A stretch of 64,000 nt of DNA. Source: Chalciporus piperatus. Its lineage: Eukaryota; Basidiomycota; Agaricomycetes; Boletales; Boletaceae. Below, piece by piece: positions 44,497-55,954 of this stretch. The notes beneath the pieces are model-generated. The model was not told the origin of the DNA and did not search any database. It saw only the letters and a program-made list of their open reading frames with translations. The stretch's first letter is position 1. Each line of letters begins with the position of its first letter. The stretch spans positions 1 to 64,000 of the forward strand of contig JBBPTG010000053.1 in the NCBI GenBank assembly GCA_038093975.1. The letters run 5' to 3'. A program made the position numbers and the translations under genes.

Positions 44497-46448
44497 CTAC
44501 ACAGACCCCCCATCCTCCCACTCCTCATCATCCTTTGCCCGTCTACTCCTCCCACCCCCTTCCATAACCGCCGCCAACTCACCCGTCCTAACACCCGGAT
44601 CAAACACCGGCTCCCTCTCCAACCGGATCCGACCATACGTCTCGTCCCATTTCGCCGTACTCTTGAAAAACCGTCGACGAGGGCCGTTCTTGCCGTTGGC
44701 GTTGGCGTTATCCGCATCGACGTATCGATTCGTCATGATGCTCATCCGTTTTCTGGTTCGGCGGTATGACGACCCGTCAGAGTCGTATCGCTCGTCTTCA
44801 GACTCGTCTGACCCTGCGGCTGCATCTTGAACCCTGTACAAGTATCGCGCATGCTCTACATGCGGACGTTATGCCTAGGTTTGGAAGAAGACAAGTCAGA
44901 GAAGATAAATACTCACGCGCTAACCGACGGTCCAAATCATCCGTCGCACCATCTTCCGGTACCTCCTCTGCCTCGACACTCAAATGCCTCCCAAGGCTCT
45001 CCCGTGGAACGTCATGCATCCCCACCGACGGCGCGCAAGGTAATTGCGACAGCTGATGAAGCGCGTTAAACCTCACTTTATCAAGCGACCCATCCTTGAT
45101 ATTCAAATCGTCCATGTTATTCTCCGGAACTTCGAGTCGATAACGAGGACCGAACCACTCAAAGTATTCGTTCCATGGAAGATTGAGATCGAGCTCATTT
45201 TCGATACCGAGGGCGCATGCGGTTTCGTACGTCCACGTCCGAGCGACGTTCTTGACGGTATAGCCTCCTCCGCCTAGTAGAATGAGAGGCACGTTGAATG
45301 ACCGAAGGAATTGTACGCAGTGCGCGTGACCGTTCATGGTGATGTTAAAACAGCCCAGTTTATCCCCGGCCAACGAGTCGGCTCCACACTGTAGCACGAC
45401 GGCGCCCGGGCGGAAGACCTCCATGATCTTAGATATGACCTGCACGCTCCTGAGTACCGAATATCGCCCAAACGACCAACGAAAAAGACGCACCGGTTCA
45501 AAGACGGTTTTGAACGCCTCGTCCGTAATCCCATCCTTGAGCGGAACGTTCAATGTATAATGCTTCCCCTTCCCCTTCCCCCTATCCTCCTGTGTCCCCG
45601 TTCCGGGAAAATACTCTCCAAACTTGTGGAACGAACACGTCATGACCCTATCCGTCGTATAAAACGCCTCTTCGACTCCATCTCCGTGATGACAGTCGAT
45701 GTCGATGTATAACACTCGAGGGTAGGATCGCAGAAGCTCGAGAATGCCGAGGACAATGTCGTTGATGTAGCAGAACCCGGAGGCTTCGCGTTTTTTTGCG
45801 TGATGAAGACCGCCAGCCCAGTTTATAGCGATGTCGGTCGATCCAGAGGTAATACGTTGTGCCGCAGCTAACAGAAACACCCACGAGTGGACACTGTCAA
45901 TACCTGGTTCAACATGAAGGAGCCCGAAGACGTGCCCACCTATCGACCCTCCAGCTGATATAGAACAAAACTCGAAAACACCCTCAAACGCAGGATTGTC
46001 CTCACCCACGAGAACTGCCCAAAACGATCAGCACAAAAGCACGCAGCACAGTCGAAACGGCAACTCACATCTCGTCCCATGGTACGACAACTCCTCGGCC
46101 GTCTCGGGTGTCACGCGGCTCAGAAAATGGATATACTCGTCTGTGTGGAATGCAGCCATCGATTCTGGCGTTGCATGTTTCGGGCGCTGGATTTTAGACG
46201 CGTGAGTGATAAGTGTGCATGAGGCAAGGAGGCGAACGGCGGGTGGGCGTACCAGGACTTGCATCTTGTCTAGCATACCGTATGCAGATACTAGGTCGTG
46301 CGTGACACGCATTCTGTGGGGCTTCATGGGATGGCCAAGGCCATATGTGTATGAGCCAATGTCCCCTGCAGGTGGGGTTGGTGAGGTGTACTGTAAGATC
46401 CCGGGGAAACTTACCATCATAGTAGTAAGTGACACGTCTCTTTGACAT
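44497..46448 (-). CDS. RPD3: Class I histone deacetylase, Rpd3/HDAC1 type
   Basis: A zinc-dependent lysine deacetylase that acts in Sin3-type corepressor complexes in the nucleus. It starts [11 protein letters not shown], continues [20 protein letters not shown], and has [20 protein letters not shown]. The catalytic region is complete: [50 protein letters not shown] (zinc-binding Asp and His), [34 protein letters not shown] and the terminal [21 protein letters not shown] moderately long C-terminal tail is Ser/Arg/Lys-rich and ends [13 protein letters not shown]. The DIDCHHGDG loop has Cys where yeast and animals usually have Val. Introns are short. The gene is intact. Confidence 0.94.
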
Positions 46449-46748
46449 CGCACAGTCCCACCCAGGGTAGCGCGGTCACTCTTTGGGTTTTTGCAGAGTC
46501 AGAACAGTGGAAAGCGGTGACAGACATCAAGAGATCACGTGACGAGCGCGTATCGTCTCATTGTCAGACTCCCGACCGTCTCCTGGTGCCCTGTTCAAGT
46601 TTCCTGTTCGGTGCCTGCATCACAAAGTAGATACAGAGTAGCGTGAAAGTGCTGAGCTCATACTGAGAAAGTCGATGATATCTCTCCAATCCACATATTG
46701 AAAGCGTTGTACTATAGAAGAACGAAAAGAGCCAGTGACACCATCTCA

Positions 46749-48358
46749 TCACCGCAAATCAATCTCCACCGTGTCCCCAACCTCTTCCTCAGCATCATCC
46801 TCCGCAACAGCCCTTCTATTCTCCTTCTCCACTGGCGGCGGCGGAGGCACCTCCACGCTCGAAGGCGTAATCATGTTTACCACATCCTGGGGCTCTGTTG
46901 CCCGTTTTCCAGAAGGCTCAGACGTCGCAGGCGGAGACGACGATGAAGAAGTCGCCGGGACCGGGACAGGCGGTGGCTGAGTCGTAGGCCCAGGTGGAAA
47001 TCGGAAATTACGGTCCATGGTCCCGTTACTCTTGTGCCGCGTTTCTGACCCAGGCATTGTCTTCTTCGGGATGACACTCTCCGGTTTTGGCTCGTCTTCC
47101 AAGTCCTCTTCCAGCGTGGGTTCAAAGGTCTTTTTGACGGGCGCTGGTGGACTTCCTGCTGTGCTCCGCTGAGGAGCGGGCATCGATGCTCGGTTGGGCG
47201 CAGTCTTGTGTGTGTGTGTGCCGTTGGTCGAAGTAGAGGGGAGAGAGGCTTGTGACATGGACAGTGGTCGTGGATTGTGATAGTTCGATGGAGGGGTGAC
47301 TCCAAGGTAAAACCCAGCGATCGGTACCATTCTAGAAGAATCGTCCAACAAATCAGCCGGTGTTGTGCCACAAGCCAACAGGACACTCACTTCTTTTCGT
47401 GCAGACATGCCAATATCCATTGTGGCTGAACGACCGGGATACTCAGCTGCAGAGCACGCTGATACTCCACCCCCGGCCCGCCAGCAACATTACCTCCACT
47501 AGCATGCGCACCCACGGGTGTCATCGCAGGAGTCGTACACACGAAATGAGTCGTGTCAATCTGGATCTTGTCACTCCATTTCGCCCTCATCTCCCTCAAC
47601 GCTGCCTTTCCCTCTTGCAACAGTCCCTCGTCGCCAATGGTCCCAAAGCACACCGAAATACCGCTCGTGTCTGCGATAGTGTGCGTACGAACGCGAATAA
47701 GGTTGGAGGGGAACGTCCCAGCAGTCGTGCGAAGGACTAATTGAAAGGTGTACTGGGTATCGACTGAGAGACTGGACAACTTCGTGGAAGTGTTGGTCAA
47801 GGCATTGGGTATCGAGGCGAGACGCTGCGAGTTCTTGTAGATGTCCAACGAACGCAATTTTGCCGTGGCAAGTTTCAAAGAGGGCCATTCCAGTGTGACG
47901 GACGTCTGAGTGACGTTGCGGACCTGCGAGACAATAGACAGTACGAGTGAGAAGGTGTTTCGGACGCGAAGGACACGGTACGCACTTCGAGTTGGGGAGG
48001 TTCGGGTGAGGCGCGCCCAAAGGTCTCCAGAATATCATGTTGGAGGCCCCAGAACTCCTGGTCGCGCTTCCGTTCCTCCAATGTATTCTGGTGTACGGCG
48101 ATATTGACTATGGATCCGGTAGTGACGCCCGGAGGAAGCAGAACCGATGGAAACTCGATAAGATGAGCGCGCTCGCCGAGTAGGATCTGGTCATCCGGAA
48201 CGTAAATGACGATCCTGCATGAATGAGACACATAAACACCATACCGCCATGCCCGCGTCTATGAACAGAGCCCTGTCAACATCGATCCTCGTAGGATTGA
48301 GCTCTCACGTACCTAGCTTCCCGACCGTGAAAGTAAAACTGTCTTGTGGCCTCGCCAT
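46749..48358 (-). CDS. CHS5: Chs5-like exomer subunit (FN3-BRCT)
   Basis: Chs5 is the scaffold of exomer, which carries chitin synthase and other cargoes from the trans-Golgi network to the plasma membrane. Splicing of four early exons gives MARPQDSFTFTVGKL|DAGMA|ILLGERAHLIEFPS, where DAGMA is encoded by a 14-nt exon at 48245-48258. Then come LLPPGVTTGSIVNIAVHQNT, an FN3 domain (VRNVTQTSVTLEWPSLKLAT, LSVDTQYTFQLVLRTTAGTF) and a BRCT domain (TSGISVCFGTIG, TTHFVCTTPA, LQLSIPVVQPQWILACLHEK, MVPIAGFYLG). The C-terminal 200 residues are Pro/Ser-rich and acidic, ending GDTVEIDLR. Domain order and motifs match fungal Chs5 closely. Confidence 0.92.
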
Positions 48359-49121
48359 GACTGCTCGTTTGGTGTTGCAGTCCGGGGTGACTTTTTGATT
48401 TTGGATGTTCAGTTATGGAGTTCGTCATTCACGCAGTCGTTATGGCGTTGTTTGGTGTTGTTGAATTCCAAAGCTCTTGGTAAACAACTTACTCGTCTCA
48501 GATCTGCAACTCCAAGAGTCGTGAGACGAGAAGGCGGCACTGCAACAACACCGTGATTATATCGCATGCATACAATATGCATAGCTATCCAGGCTTCGCT
48601 TGATCTCCGTTCGGGTCGGCGCCAAACCTCTTCCGGTTGATCATCTGAAACAGGCGAACATCATAGCACTGCCGCCTTTTTTCCATAGAGAAAGAGGGTG
48701 GTAGTACATACTCCACGACCGAGGCAAATGCCGATATGGTACAGCAAACAACTTGCGCCTCAAACCAAAGTTGGCAAAATCATGCCAAAATGGCATCGAT
48801 CTAATCAATGTCCGCGATTACACGTGTTCTCATTCGCCGCATTATACGGCCATCAGTAGGCCACCTTCTTCACAGCATGATATTTTGGCACAATACGCTG
48901 ATATAAAAGCCTGAAGGCTGCGACTCCAGCATTCATATCTTAGAACTCACTTCGACTACCCATGAGGTACGACACGTCCTACTTCGAGCGCAATGGCGGA
49001 TTGACCTCCCTCCTTTGTAAACTTCGATCGTTACTAGTGAAAACATAGCTCAGAGGTGAGTAGCTCACCGTTCACAATCGATGGCAGTCATAATTTAATT
49101 ATATCTTGCATGTCATAAGCA
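48359..49121. other. Divergent intergenic region, Chs5-DUF6534
   Basis: A TATA-like ATATAAAAG lies near 48901-48909, with an ATG at 48961 and further candidate donor and acceptor sites before the membrane-protein exons, so the 5' untranslated exon of that gene may lie here. On the minus strand near 48610-48790 a short spliced frame is possible, but I cannot support a product. Confidence 0.35.
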
Positions 49122-50710
49122 ATGGACCATTCGTACGCACTTGTTCCCTCGTTGGTGTCCTTGTCCCTTAGATCACGTAGGTGGTTGGCTACACCCTCTG
49201 CTTCGGGCTTATGGGAGTTCTTGCAGTGCAAGCATGTGCGCGTTTCTGCTGCAATCGTTACACTCGTAGACTGATCAGATGCTAGATATCTACTTCACCA
49301 GGTTTTCAGATGATCGGAAAGTCATCAAGGGCTTAGGTGACCACGTTGGAACCCTCACACCGTTAAGTCGCTGATTATTCGTTATTTATAGTTATAGGCA
49401 TACTTTTTTTGGAAGTCACGCTAACCGCATCCGTATTCTACGCCTTCTGGGAGTCATCCACGAGTTCGAGTCCAGCTAATCCGACGTCTCCTTCGGTAAA
49501 TCCATTTTCCACAATCCAGAGTACCTTTGCGTATTTTATTTTGGCGCCTATCACTGGACTCGGTGAGAGCCAAGTTATTCCACATTTCTTGACTGTTAAT
49601 CAACGCTACTAGTTACTACATTAATTCATGGTTTCTACTGTTGGAGGATATGGGTCATTCGAAGATCTCTCTGGATTCCCATTCCAGTCATGATGGTATG
49701 TTGAATCTCGAATGCGAGAATTTTGAGGAGTGCTAAACACTGAACTGTTTTAGATATCTCTTGTGCAGCTTCTCAGCATCATCTCACTCGATGTAACGGT
49801 GTGTCAAAATTTCCTTTGTCCATTTAAACTATTGATCAGATGACCGTAACGGAAGGGCGAGCTTGGCTCTGGCTCTAATGCATTCAACTTATTCCCAGAG
49901 TCGGGTATCTCCCCCTTCTTTGTGGTATGTACATATCCCAGGCTATTGCACGACATCAGAAATGACCTCCGGCAGACCTGGCTTTGTAGCAATGCCATAT
50001 GCGATCTGACTATCACAATATGCATGTTATTGACTGTATGTCTTCTTGCATTCCTCCGGGGTTTCCTCTGATATCCTGTGGTAGTTCCGGCGATCCAACA
50101 CACAGTTTAGCAGCAGTAAATCGATGCTTACCAAATTAACTAGGCTGACGATCGAGACGGGTCTCATCACGACTGTGGCTGCGTTCGTCGAGCTCATTCT
50201 CGGGGCTGTGTTCATAAACTACATGTATCACGTCGCAGTGTGAGTCTTCCTCCGACTGTTCTATCTGTCGTACTCAATCGTCGTTAGGTTCTACGCAATA
50301 TCAAAGCTGTGAGTTAGCATACCCGTGCCGCATCTCCACTCGTGTTGACGGAACTTCAGCTACGCAAACTGTCTTTTGGCATCCTTAAACTTCCGACTCG
50401 TCCTCAGGAGTCGATCCGATCCGAATACGACACTCATCGTGTGGGATGACGGGACTGTGAACGCACAAGTTGAAGCTGCACACTCGACCTCGTTGACACG
50501 TCTCCGAGCGACTCATGTCGAGCAACTTGAATTTGTGGCTCGGAATCCAACAGACGAAGAGGGGGGCATTGGTTCGAACGAGGTATGTCATCCATCGTGA
50601 TGGTACATTGGTTTTTCTCACATAATTCCATCAAGGCCATCCCTGCCAATTTTAAACTTGGTTTCGACTTGGATCAATCGTCTGAGGTGCGTCTGCTTGT
50701 AAGCATATAG
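49122..50710 (+). CDS. DUF6534-type multi-pass membrane protein
   Basis: A basidiomycete-specific membrane protein of the DUF6534 kind, predicted seven helices; function unknown. The 3' exons are clear: 50106-50239, 50288-50308, 50360-50582 and 50636-50710. They read SKSMLTKLTRLTIETGLITT, VAAFVELILGAVFINYMYHV, FYAISKLYANCLLASLNFRL and end RLLVSI. LTIETGLITT and SKLYANCLLASLNFR are family hallmarks. Upstream exons give VVGYTLCFGLMGVLA, IYFTRFSDDRKVIK, FYCWRIWVIRRSLWIPIPVM, ISLVQLLSIISLDV and CSNAICDLTITICMLLT. The exon at 50288-50308 has only 21 nt. The N-terminal start is uncertain: Met at 49122 fits the size, but the splice from it to the first helix did not resolve cleanly. Confidence 0.65.
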
Positions 50711-50929
50711 TGCGAGGATAGTGAACGACCTTGCAAAGATGTCTCAGCGCTGTTCCCGTGAGGTCCCACAATGACTCATGACGGTCATATCAGGAAACCT
50801 GGATCCGACGGAAAGAAGACGACAGATCAGCCCCCCCAGACCAGACTCTCATTGAATGATCATTCTGCTCTACAGAGAACGACGGATGCACTCCACTGTT
50901 CTGGGTCTCGCGCGCATATATGTAGAGAA

Positions 50930-51230
50930 TGTACTATTTTCGATATACCAGAAACACGGCCGTTCTCTTCTGGGCCGAAGACCTTCACGACGGGCGAGTG
51001 GCGAAAGCATGATTTTTAAATGTATCGCAGGGATCAGGCGAAAGCTGACTCCATCCCATGCTACCCTTTGTTATCGTTGACATCCACACAGTACTTGTTT
51101 TGTGACGTCTACGGCTTCGTTCCACCCAAAAATCATCGCTCAGTCGGTTACGACTGTGCCCCGATTAAGGGGATTGCTCAGTTGATTCCATGGCTTGGGC
51201 TACGGCTACTAGTCCTAGTACTTGCATGCT
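50930..51230 (+). repeat. Dispersed repeat family, copy 1 (partial)
   Basis: A diverged partial copy. CGATATACCAGAAACACGGC, GTTCTCTTCTGGGCC, ACGACGGGCGAG and TGTATCGCAGGGATCAGGCG align with 60700-60830, and the GCTCAGTCGGTTACGACTG word near 51138 aligns with 52100. The order of blocks is rearranged relative to the longer copies. Confidence 0.55.
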
Positions 51231-51479
51231 TTCTGAGACTAAAAACACAAAGAGTCAGTTCAGCGCGATTTCATCACGTCTGCGTGACTCATGACACTCA
51301 CATTGGCTGGAATGAACGCAAGTCCGTGAGGGTCACGCTTCAAGCTTCAAGGCCCCATCTTTGGTGTCGACCCGACAAAACGGAGGTTTTGACTGTACGT
51401 TACTTACCCGCAATACTCGACGCTCAACTGAAAAGTAAGATCGATCCTATCAGACTCCCTCAACTATCAATTCAAACTC

Positions 51480-52370
51480 AAACCCACCTTCCATCCCACC
51501 AAACTTGAACACGCAAAGTCTCCCAAAGGAGACAAAAGAATCCAAAAAAATGTCAAACACGACCAGCCCAAGAATAGTCTGAATCGAGTTTCACGCTCCC
51601 TTGTCTGAGGAGGCGCAAGCCACGAAGTGAACTCAAGAACCAAAGCCCAAACCGATTGCCTCCCCTTTCTCGTACCCACGGAAAACCCTTTTAGAGCCTC
51701 CGACTCGTTTTCGAGTCCTCTCTTTGCGCGACGCCCGAAGCCACCATACCAGACGCTGTGCTGCGACTGCCTTGAACTCCTAAATCATGCAAAACCGGAG
51801 AACCTGCTGCAAGAGCCCGGGCGAGATCTGCAGTAATGGGTCCCGAGACTCACACATGTGGATAAGATCATGACATGGCGCAATGCGTCTGTGGCGCTGA
51901 TGGCCCCCAGACGCACGCAAAGAGGCGTCCCGCGAACGGAACACTTGGGTGATAAAGGGGGAGTAACACAACCGGATGGAAAACTGGAGCATGCTCCAGA
52001 ACGCTGCTTTGGTTCGATCCCCGCGACACTTTTCAGAGCAACGCTCTCAAGCCTCGCCCGCCGTTCACGACGGGGTCTTGGGCATAGGAGAGAACCGCTT
52101 ATGTCGCTCAGTCGGTTACGACTGGGCCCAGCGAGAGCCGATCGAGGGGGATTAGAATACTTAGACCTTGACCCGCTCACAATGATAGAACGGAGAGCCG
52201 CCCTGTGCGTGGTGAGCCTCGTAGCCTTCGAGCTGGTCATGGCGAAGCGATGCAAACAAGAGTTCACATCACTTCAGGTTCCGTGATGGCGTCCCAGCGT
52301 AGACCCTACAAGCGAACGAGATGACCTGTTTGTTTCGATCTGTTTGCTGCAACCCCTGTCGTGCTCCATC
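51480..52370 (-). repeat. Dispersed repeat family, copy 2 (inverted)
   Basis: In reverse orientation this segment follows 57970-58960 closely. Shared runs include GTCGCGGGGATCGAACCAAA, CATCCGGTTGTGTTACTCCC, CAAGTGTTCCGTTCGCGGGA and GACCAGCTCGAAGG. It ends about 220 bp before the F-box start codon, so it forms part of that gene's upstream region. Short matches to Pol III box words (GCTCAGTCGGTTA, GGTTCGATCCC) occur, but no tRNA folds. Confidence 0.7.
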
Positions 52371-52594
52371 CTCCCTCCACATTCTTAGTTTCGCCGCGTT
52401 CCCTGTCTTCCTCACTTCCGACTCTGGATCAGCTTCATTTCAGCAATGTTGCTTGCAATCTCCTCCTTTATTTTCTCCCTGATCTCTCTGATATAGTGTT
52501 CGAGTCATCATAGCGTTACATAATTTACATAATTACATATTTTTCTCCAACCTGTTACCTCACTCAGGGGGTTTGGCTCTTCCCTCCATCCACG

Positions 52595-55145
52595 ATGGTT
52601 CAAACGCGCTCTGCCACGAAGAAGGTACAGCTCTGAAGTGACAAAGATGGCAGCCTGATTGATTCCATACCCACTCAGGCCACAGAACGCGATGCACCAG
52701 TGCAAAAGCCTTCAAAACGTGCTCGGGCTAAGCCTCGGACGAAGAGTGGTCCGCAGAAATCAACCTCAAAACCACCGACCATGCGTGGCAGGCTATCGAT
52801 GCTCCCGGAGACGAACCTTGACGTTCTGTCACAAGTTCGCAGCCTCATCTGCTTTTGAGTCGATGATATACTGACGAGGACCAACAGATCCTGAGCTACT
52901 TGCCTCCCAGGGACCTTCTCACCTTGGCTCGTTTGACGAAACAGTTCCGCAAATTCCTCATGTCAAAGTCACACGCGTTTATCTGGATAGCCGCTCGGAA
53001 ACGAGTGCCCGGATTTCCTGACCTTCCTCCCGACTTGAGCGAGCCAGAGTATGCCAACCTCGCATTTGATCCACACTGTCACGTAAGGTTTTGTGTCATT
53101 TTTTTTCACATTCTAGTTGTGACACATCCTACAAAGATTTGTGGCAGGATCTCGCGAACGATATACTGGAATATACGACGGCGGTATTGCTCAGGGTGTC
53201 GAGAGAAACGGTACGCTTCTCAGTCTACCTCCCTTGCTGATTTAGCGGCAATTTCGTTCACAATACTTTAGGTTGCTTAAACTCTATCATTGTGATGCTC
53301 TCCCCTCTCGATTGATGTTACCTTCAGAGCGTTTACAATCGACAGAAAGTGTGTACCCCTCCAATGGTTTATTGCTTCTGCACTTAGCAATGTTTTCTAG
53401 GACGACATTTTCAACAAAGCCCGGATGACCGTGCAGATTCAAAGCAGTATGAGGCACTTCGCAAGGAATACGCCCAAATTCCTCCTGCCGAGAGGGTCGC
53501 ATATATAGCACGACGACATGAATTAGTGGCTCAGATTAAAGAGGTAAATTCATGTTATCCTTTCAGGGCTTTTGTGACCTACCATCCCAGCACGCCGAAC
53601 AATGCGAGGGGTGGCACGAACAAGCGGTTGCCGCTCGGAAAGAGGAGTTGGCCGAAGCAAAAATAGCAAGAAATGATAGGTAGGAGCTTCGAGCTTCACG
53701 CAGTTTTAACTATATGATGGTTTCCGCAGCATCTTTGCTCGACTGGAATCTGCTGGATATGGACGTGAGATCGAATACTGGGGCCAAGAACGCATCATGG
53801 ACTTACGTTCTGACCTTTTTCGCTCCTCGAAGCCCCTCACTGAGAAAGGTATCTTTTTCTATCTTTCCTACGAGGACAAGTCTGAGATGTTTACTGGTAG
53901 ACTGGGAAGCAGTGCATTCAAGACTGCAGTCGAAGTTGAGTGAATTCAGAGAGCGCAGGATAGAAGAGATGGTACATTATCCACGGCGCAGCCTGCTGCT
54001 CACCCTTTACAATCGTTACATCCAACATCCAGCACCAGAAGGTGGAGCTGTAGATGTGCTCCCTTCTATCTCGGACCTGGCCCACTTTGCGCCATTTGAT
54101 GTGGTCCTCAATCTTCCCGAGGATGAAACAGTGGACGAGACGACATTCCAGCCAGCATTTGATCAGTTGCCTGCCCTAGCGAGGCAATGGAGGAAAGAAA
54201 TAGATGCACGACTTGCATCCTTGGTCAATTTTGATGCAGACTCGGAACGTTCTTTGCGGAAGAAGCCTACTCAAACATGCCCGAGGGGGAAAAATACATC
54301 TCCAAAGGACCCCTTCAAGCTAGCTTGTGCAGTCTTCGTGGTGAAACTTCCCTCCGACGATCGATGCCGCGTATTCACTTATCCCCACGTTCTTACGGAG
54401 CTGCCTTCCTTCTATCAGAGTCTTGACAATACCCGTTCGCGGCATAAACCACAGGCACCGTGGATTCCTTGTCCGCGAGGGTGGGACTTTATAACTCTGT
54501 TCACCGGTGCTCAGGATGTAATTCGCGCATGTGGTTTGGACCCGCGAACCGCTACGGTGGAGGACATGGACCAAATGAATGCTCATTTAATCTGCAACAC
54601 ATGTCGCTCCTCGCGCTATTCATCGACAAAAGTCAAGATTTTCTGGTGGAAATCAGCAGTAAGCCTTTCGAGATTTTATACGGCGGGAACTTGATTGTTG
54701 GTTATTGCGTGAAACAGATCTTTCACGCCAACCACACCCACTCGGTTTGGGAAATCAATTTATGGACTCTTCTTGACAAGAATCTCGTCTCCATGGCTGA
54801 GGTCGAGGAGAAAGCTTACGATCACCCTCGGGAACCTCGTTATCATGTTTTTTGCGCGTTGTGTCAGCGCCGTGCTGACGCGACGAAATACTTTCTTACT
54901 ACCCATCATCCATCGTCTCCACGTCGGTTGTCGGTCCATCTTGACGAAATGTGAGTATTGCGCGCTTTTTTTTCTCCATCATTGGGCTTAACTCGTGTTA
55001 TGTGTGCAGTCATGGTGTCAAGGAGGAGACGAGCGCGTTGCAAGAGAACGTGCATTACTTTGCTTCTTGGGAAGGTTCGAACGATCTCCGACGAACCATA
55101 CGGATCAATAACGTCAACGGAGCAGCAAGCAGCACACTCCTTTAG
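52595..55145 (+). CDS. F-box protein
   Basis: A substrate receptor of SCF ubiquitin ligases, of a type greatly expanded in Agaricomycetes. It starts MVQTRSATKK, then after an intron a basic linker KRARAKPRTKSGPQK and RGRLSMLPETNLDVLSQILS, and then the F-box YLPPRDLLTLARLTKQFRKF and IWIAARKRVPGFPDLPPDLS. Middle exons are charged and helical (YEALRKEYAQIPPAERVAYI, HAEQCEGWHEQAVAARKEEL, IFARLESAGYGREIEYWGQE). A long exon reads HSRLQSKLSEFRERRIEEMV to PWIPCPRGWDFITLFTGAQD. The C-terminal part holds HLICNTC and FCALCQRRADATKYFLTTHH, possibly a zinc site, and ends NGAASSTLL. Introns are 50-75 nt. The target of ubiquitylation is unknown. Confidence 0.8.
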
Positions 55146-55954
55146 CTGTTGGTCGTGCCAAGTATACAAAGTATCTATAGGCCCGATTTTTCTCCTCTTC
55201 TAGCTAGTCGTGAAATACGAGCACATTTGACTTTCGAACGTTCGCAGACAGGGCCATGCAATGTCACCACTCACGCCGCGGACCAGTTCAACAAAAGACA
55301 AGGAGAAAAAAATGAGGTTGGTTGGCCGAGATTCGAGAACAACTGTATCATCGTCATATGTCACCGCATAGCCCAGGTTTTGGCTTGCCATGCTTCTATC
55401 GTGAGTGTGCGTCGATCTCGCGTGGCTGAAAAAACACGCCATCTTGTGCACACAACTTTCTTTCTCATATCTGAGTCCTGGCTAGGTGATCCAGGTTCAT
55501 AATAGTACTCATCTACAGTATTTAGACGGCCAGTGGTTCGAATCGAGATCAGAAATTGTACAAGCTACTAGGATACAAGTCTTAGCTTCTGCTAGGGATA
55601 GGCATGGATTAGATCCCTGCCAGTGCAATGTTCCATTCGCTGAACAGGTTGTTGATAGGGTGTTTCCTATTTGCGATGCGATGATGGCGCGGCTAGCGCG
55701 TTTTCGCATCGCGATGTACACGAGGCGCTCATACCTCGCTACCGCTCCCTTTCTTCATAAATTCACTTCTCCAGAACATATCTAACGTTTCCCATACTCT
55801 CATTTCACCTTTCGCTTGTCTATATCCCTCTCTTTAATATCACTCTATCTCAATCTCACATCCCAGAATACGAGTCATCCGAATCAGAGTCGTCGCTCGC
55901 AACGACACATACTAGTATCCTCAACACATACCCCGCCTTTGAAAGAAAGGTGCC
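55146..55954. other. Intergenic region with tRNA-like box elements
   Basis: No protein gene. On the minus strand near 55530-55610 a TAGCAGAAGCTAAGA word and a GATTCGAACC word lie about 45 bp apart, in the order of Pol III boxes A and B, but no cloverleaf forms. The last 150 bp are CT-rich and probably the promoter of the next gene. Confidence 0.35.

Noticed and set aside
48600..48790. Short minus-strand spliced frame ending near 48604
   Set aside because: Donor and acceptor words exist, but two alternative frames are equally open and neither gives a recognisable peptide.
52000..52160. Candidate tRNA or SINE with box A and box B words in repeat copy 2
   Set aside because: The words occur in the wrong order for a tRNA on one strand, and neither acceptor nor anticodon stems form. 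I keep it only as a remark under the repeat family.
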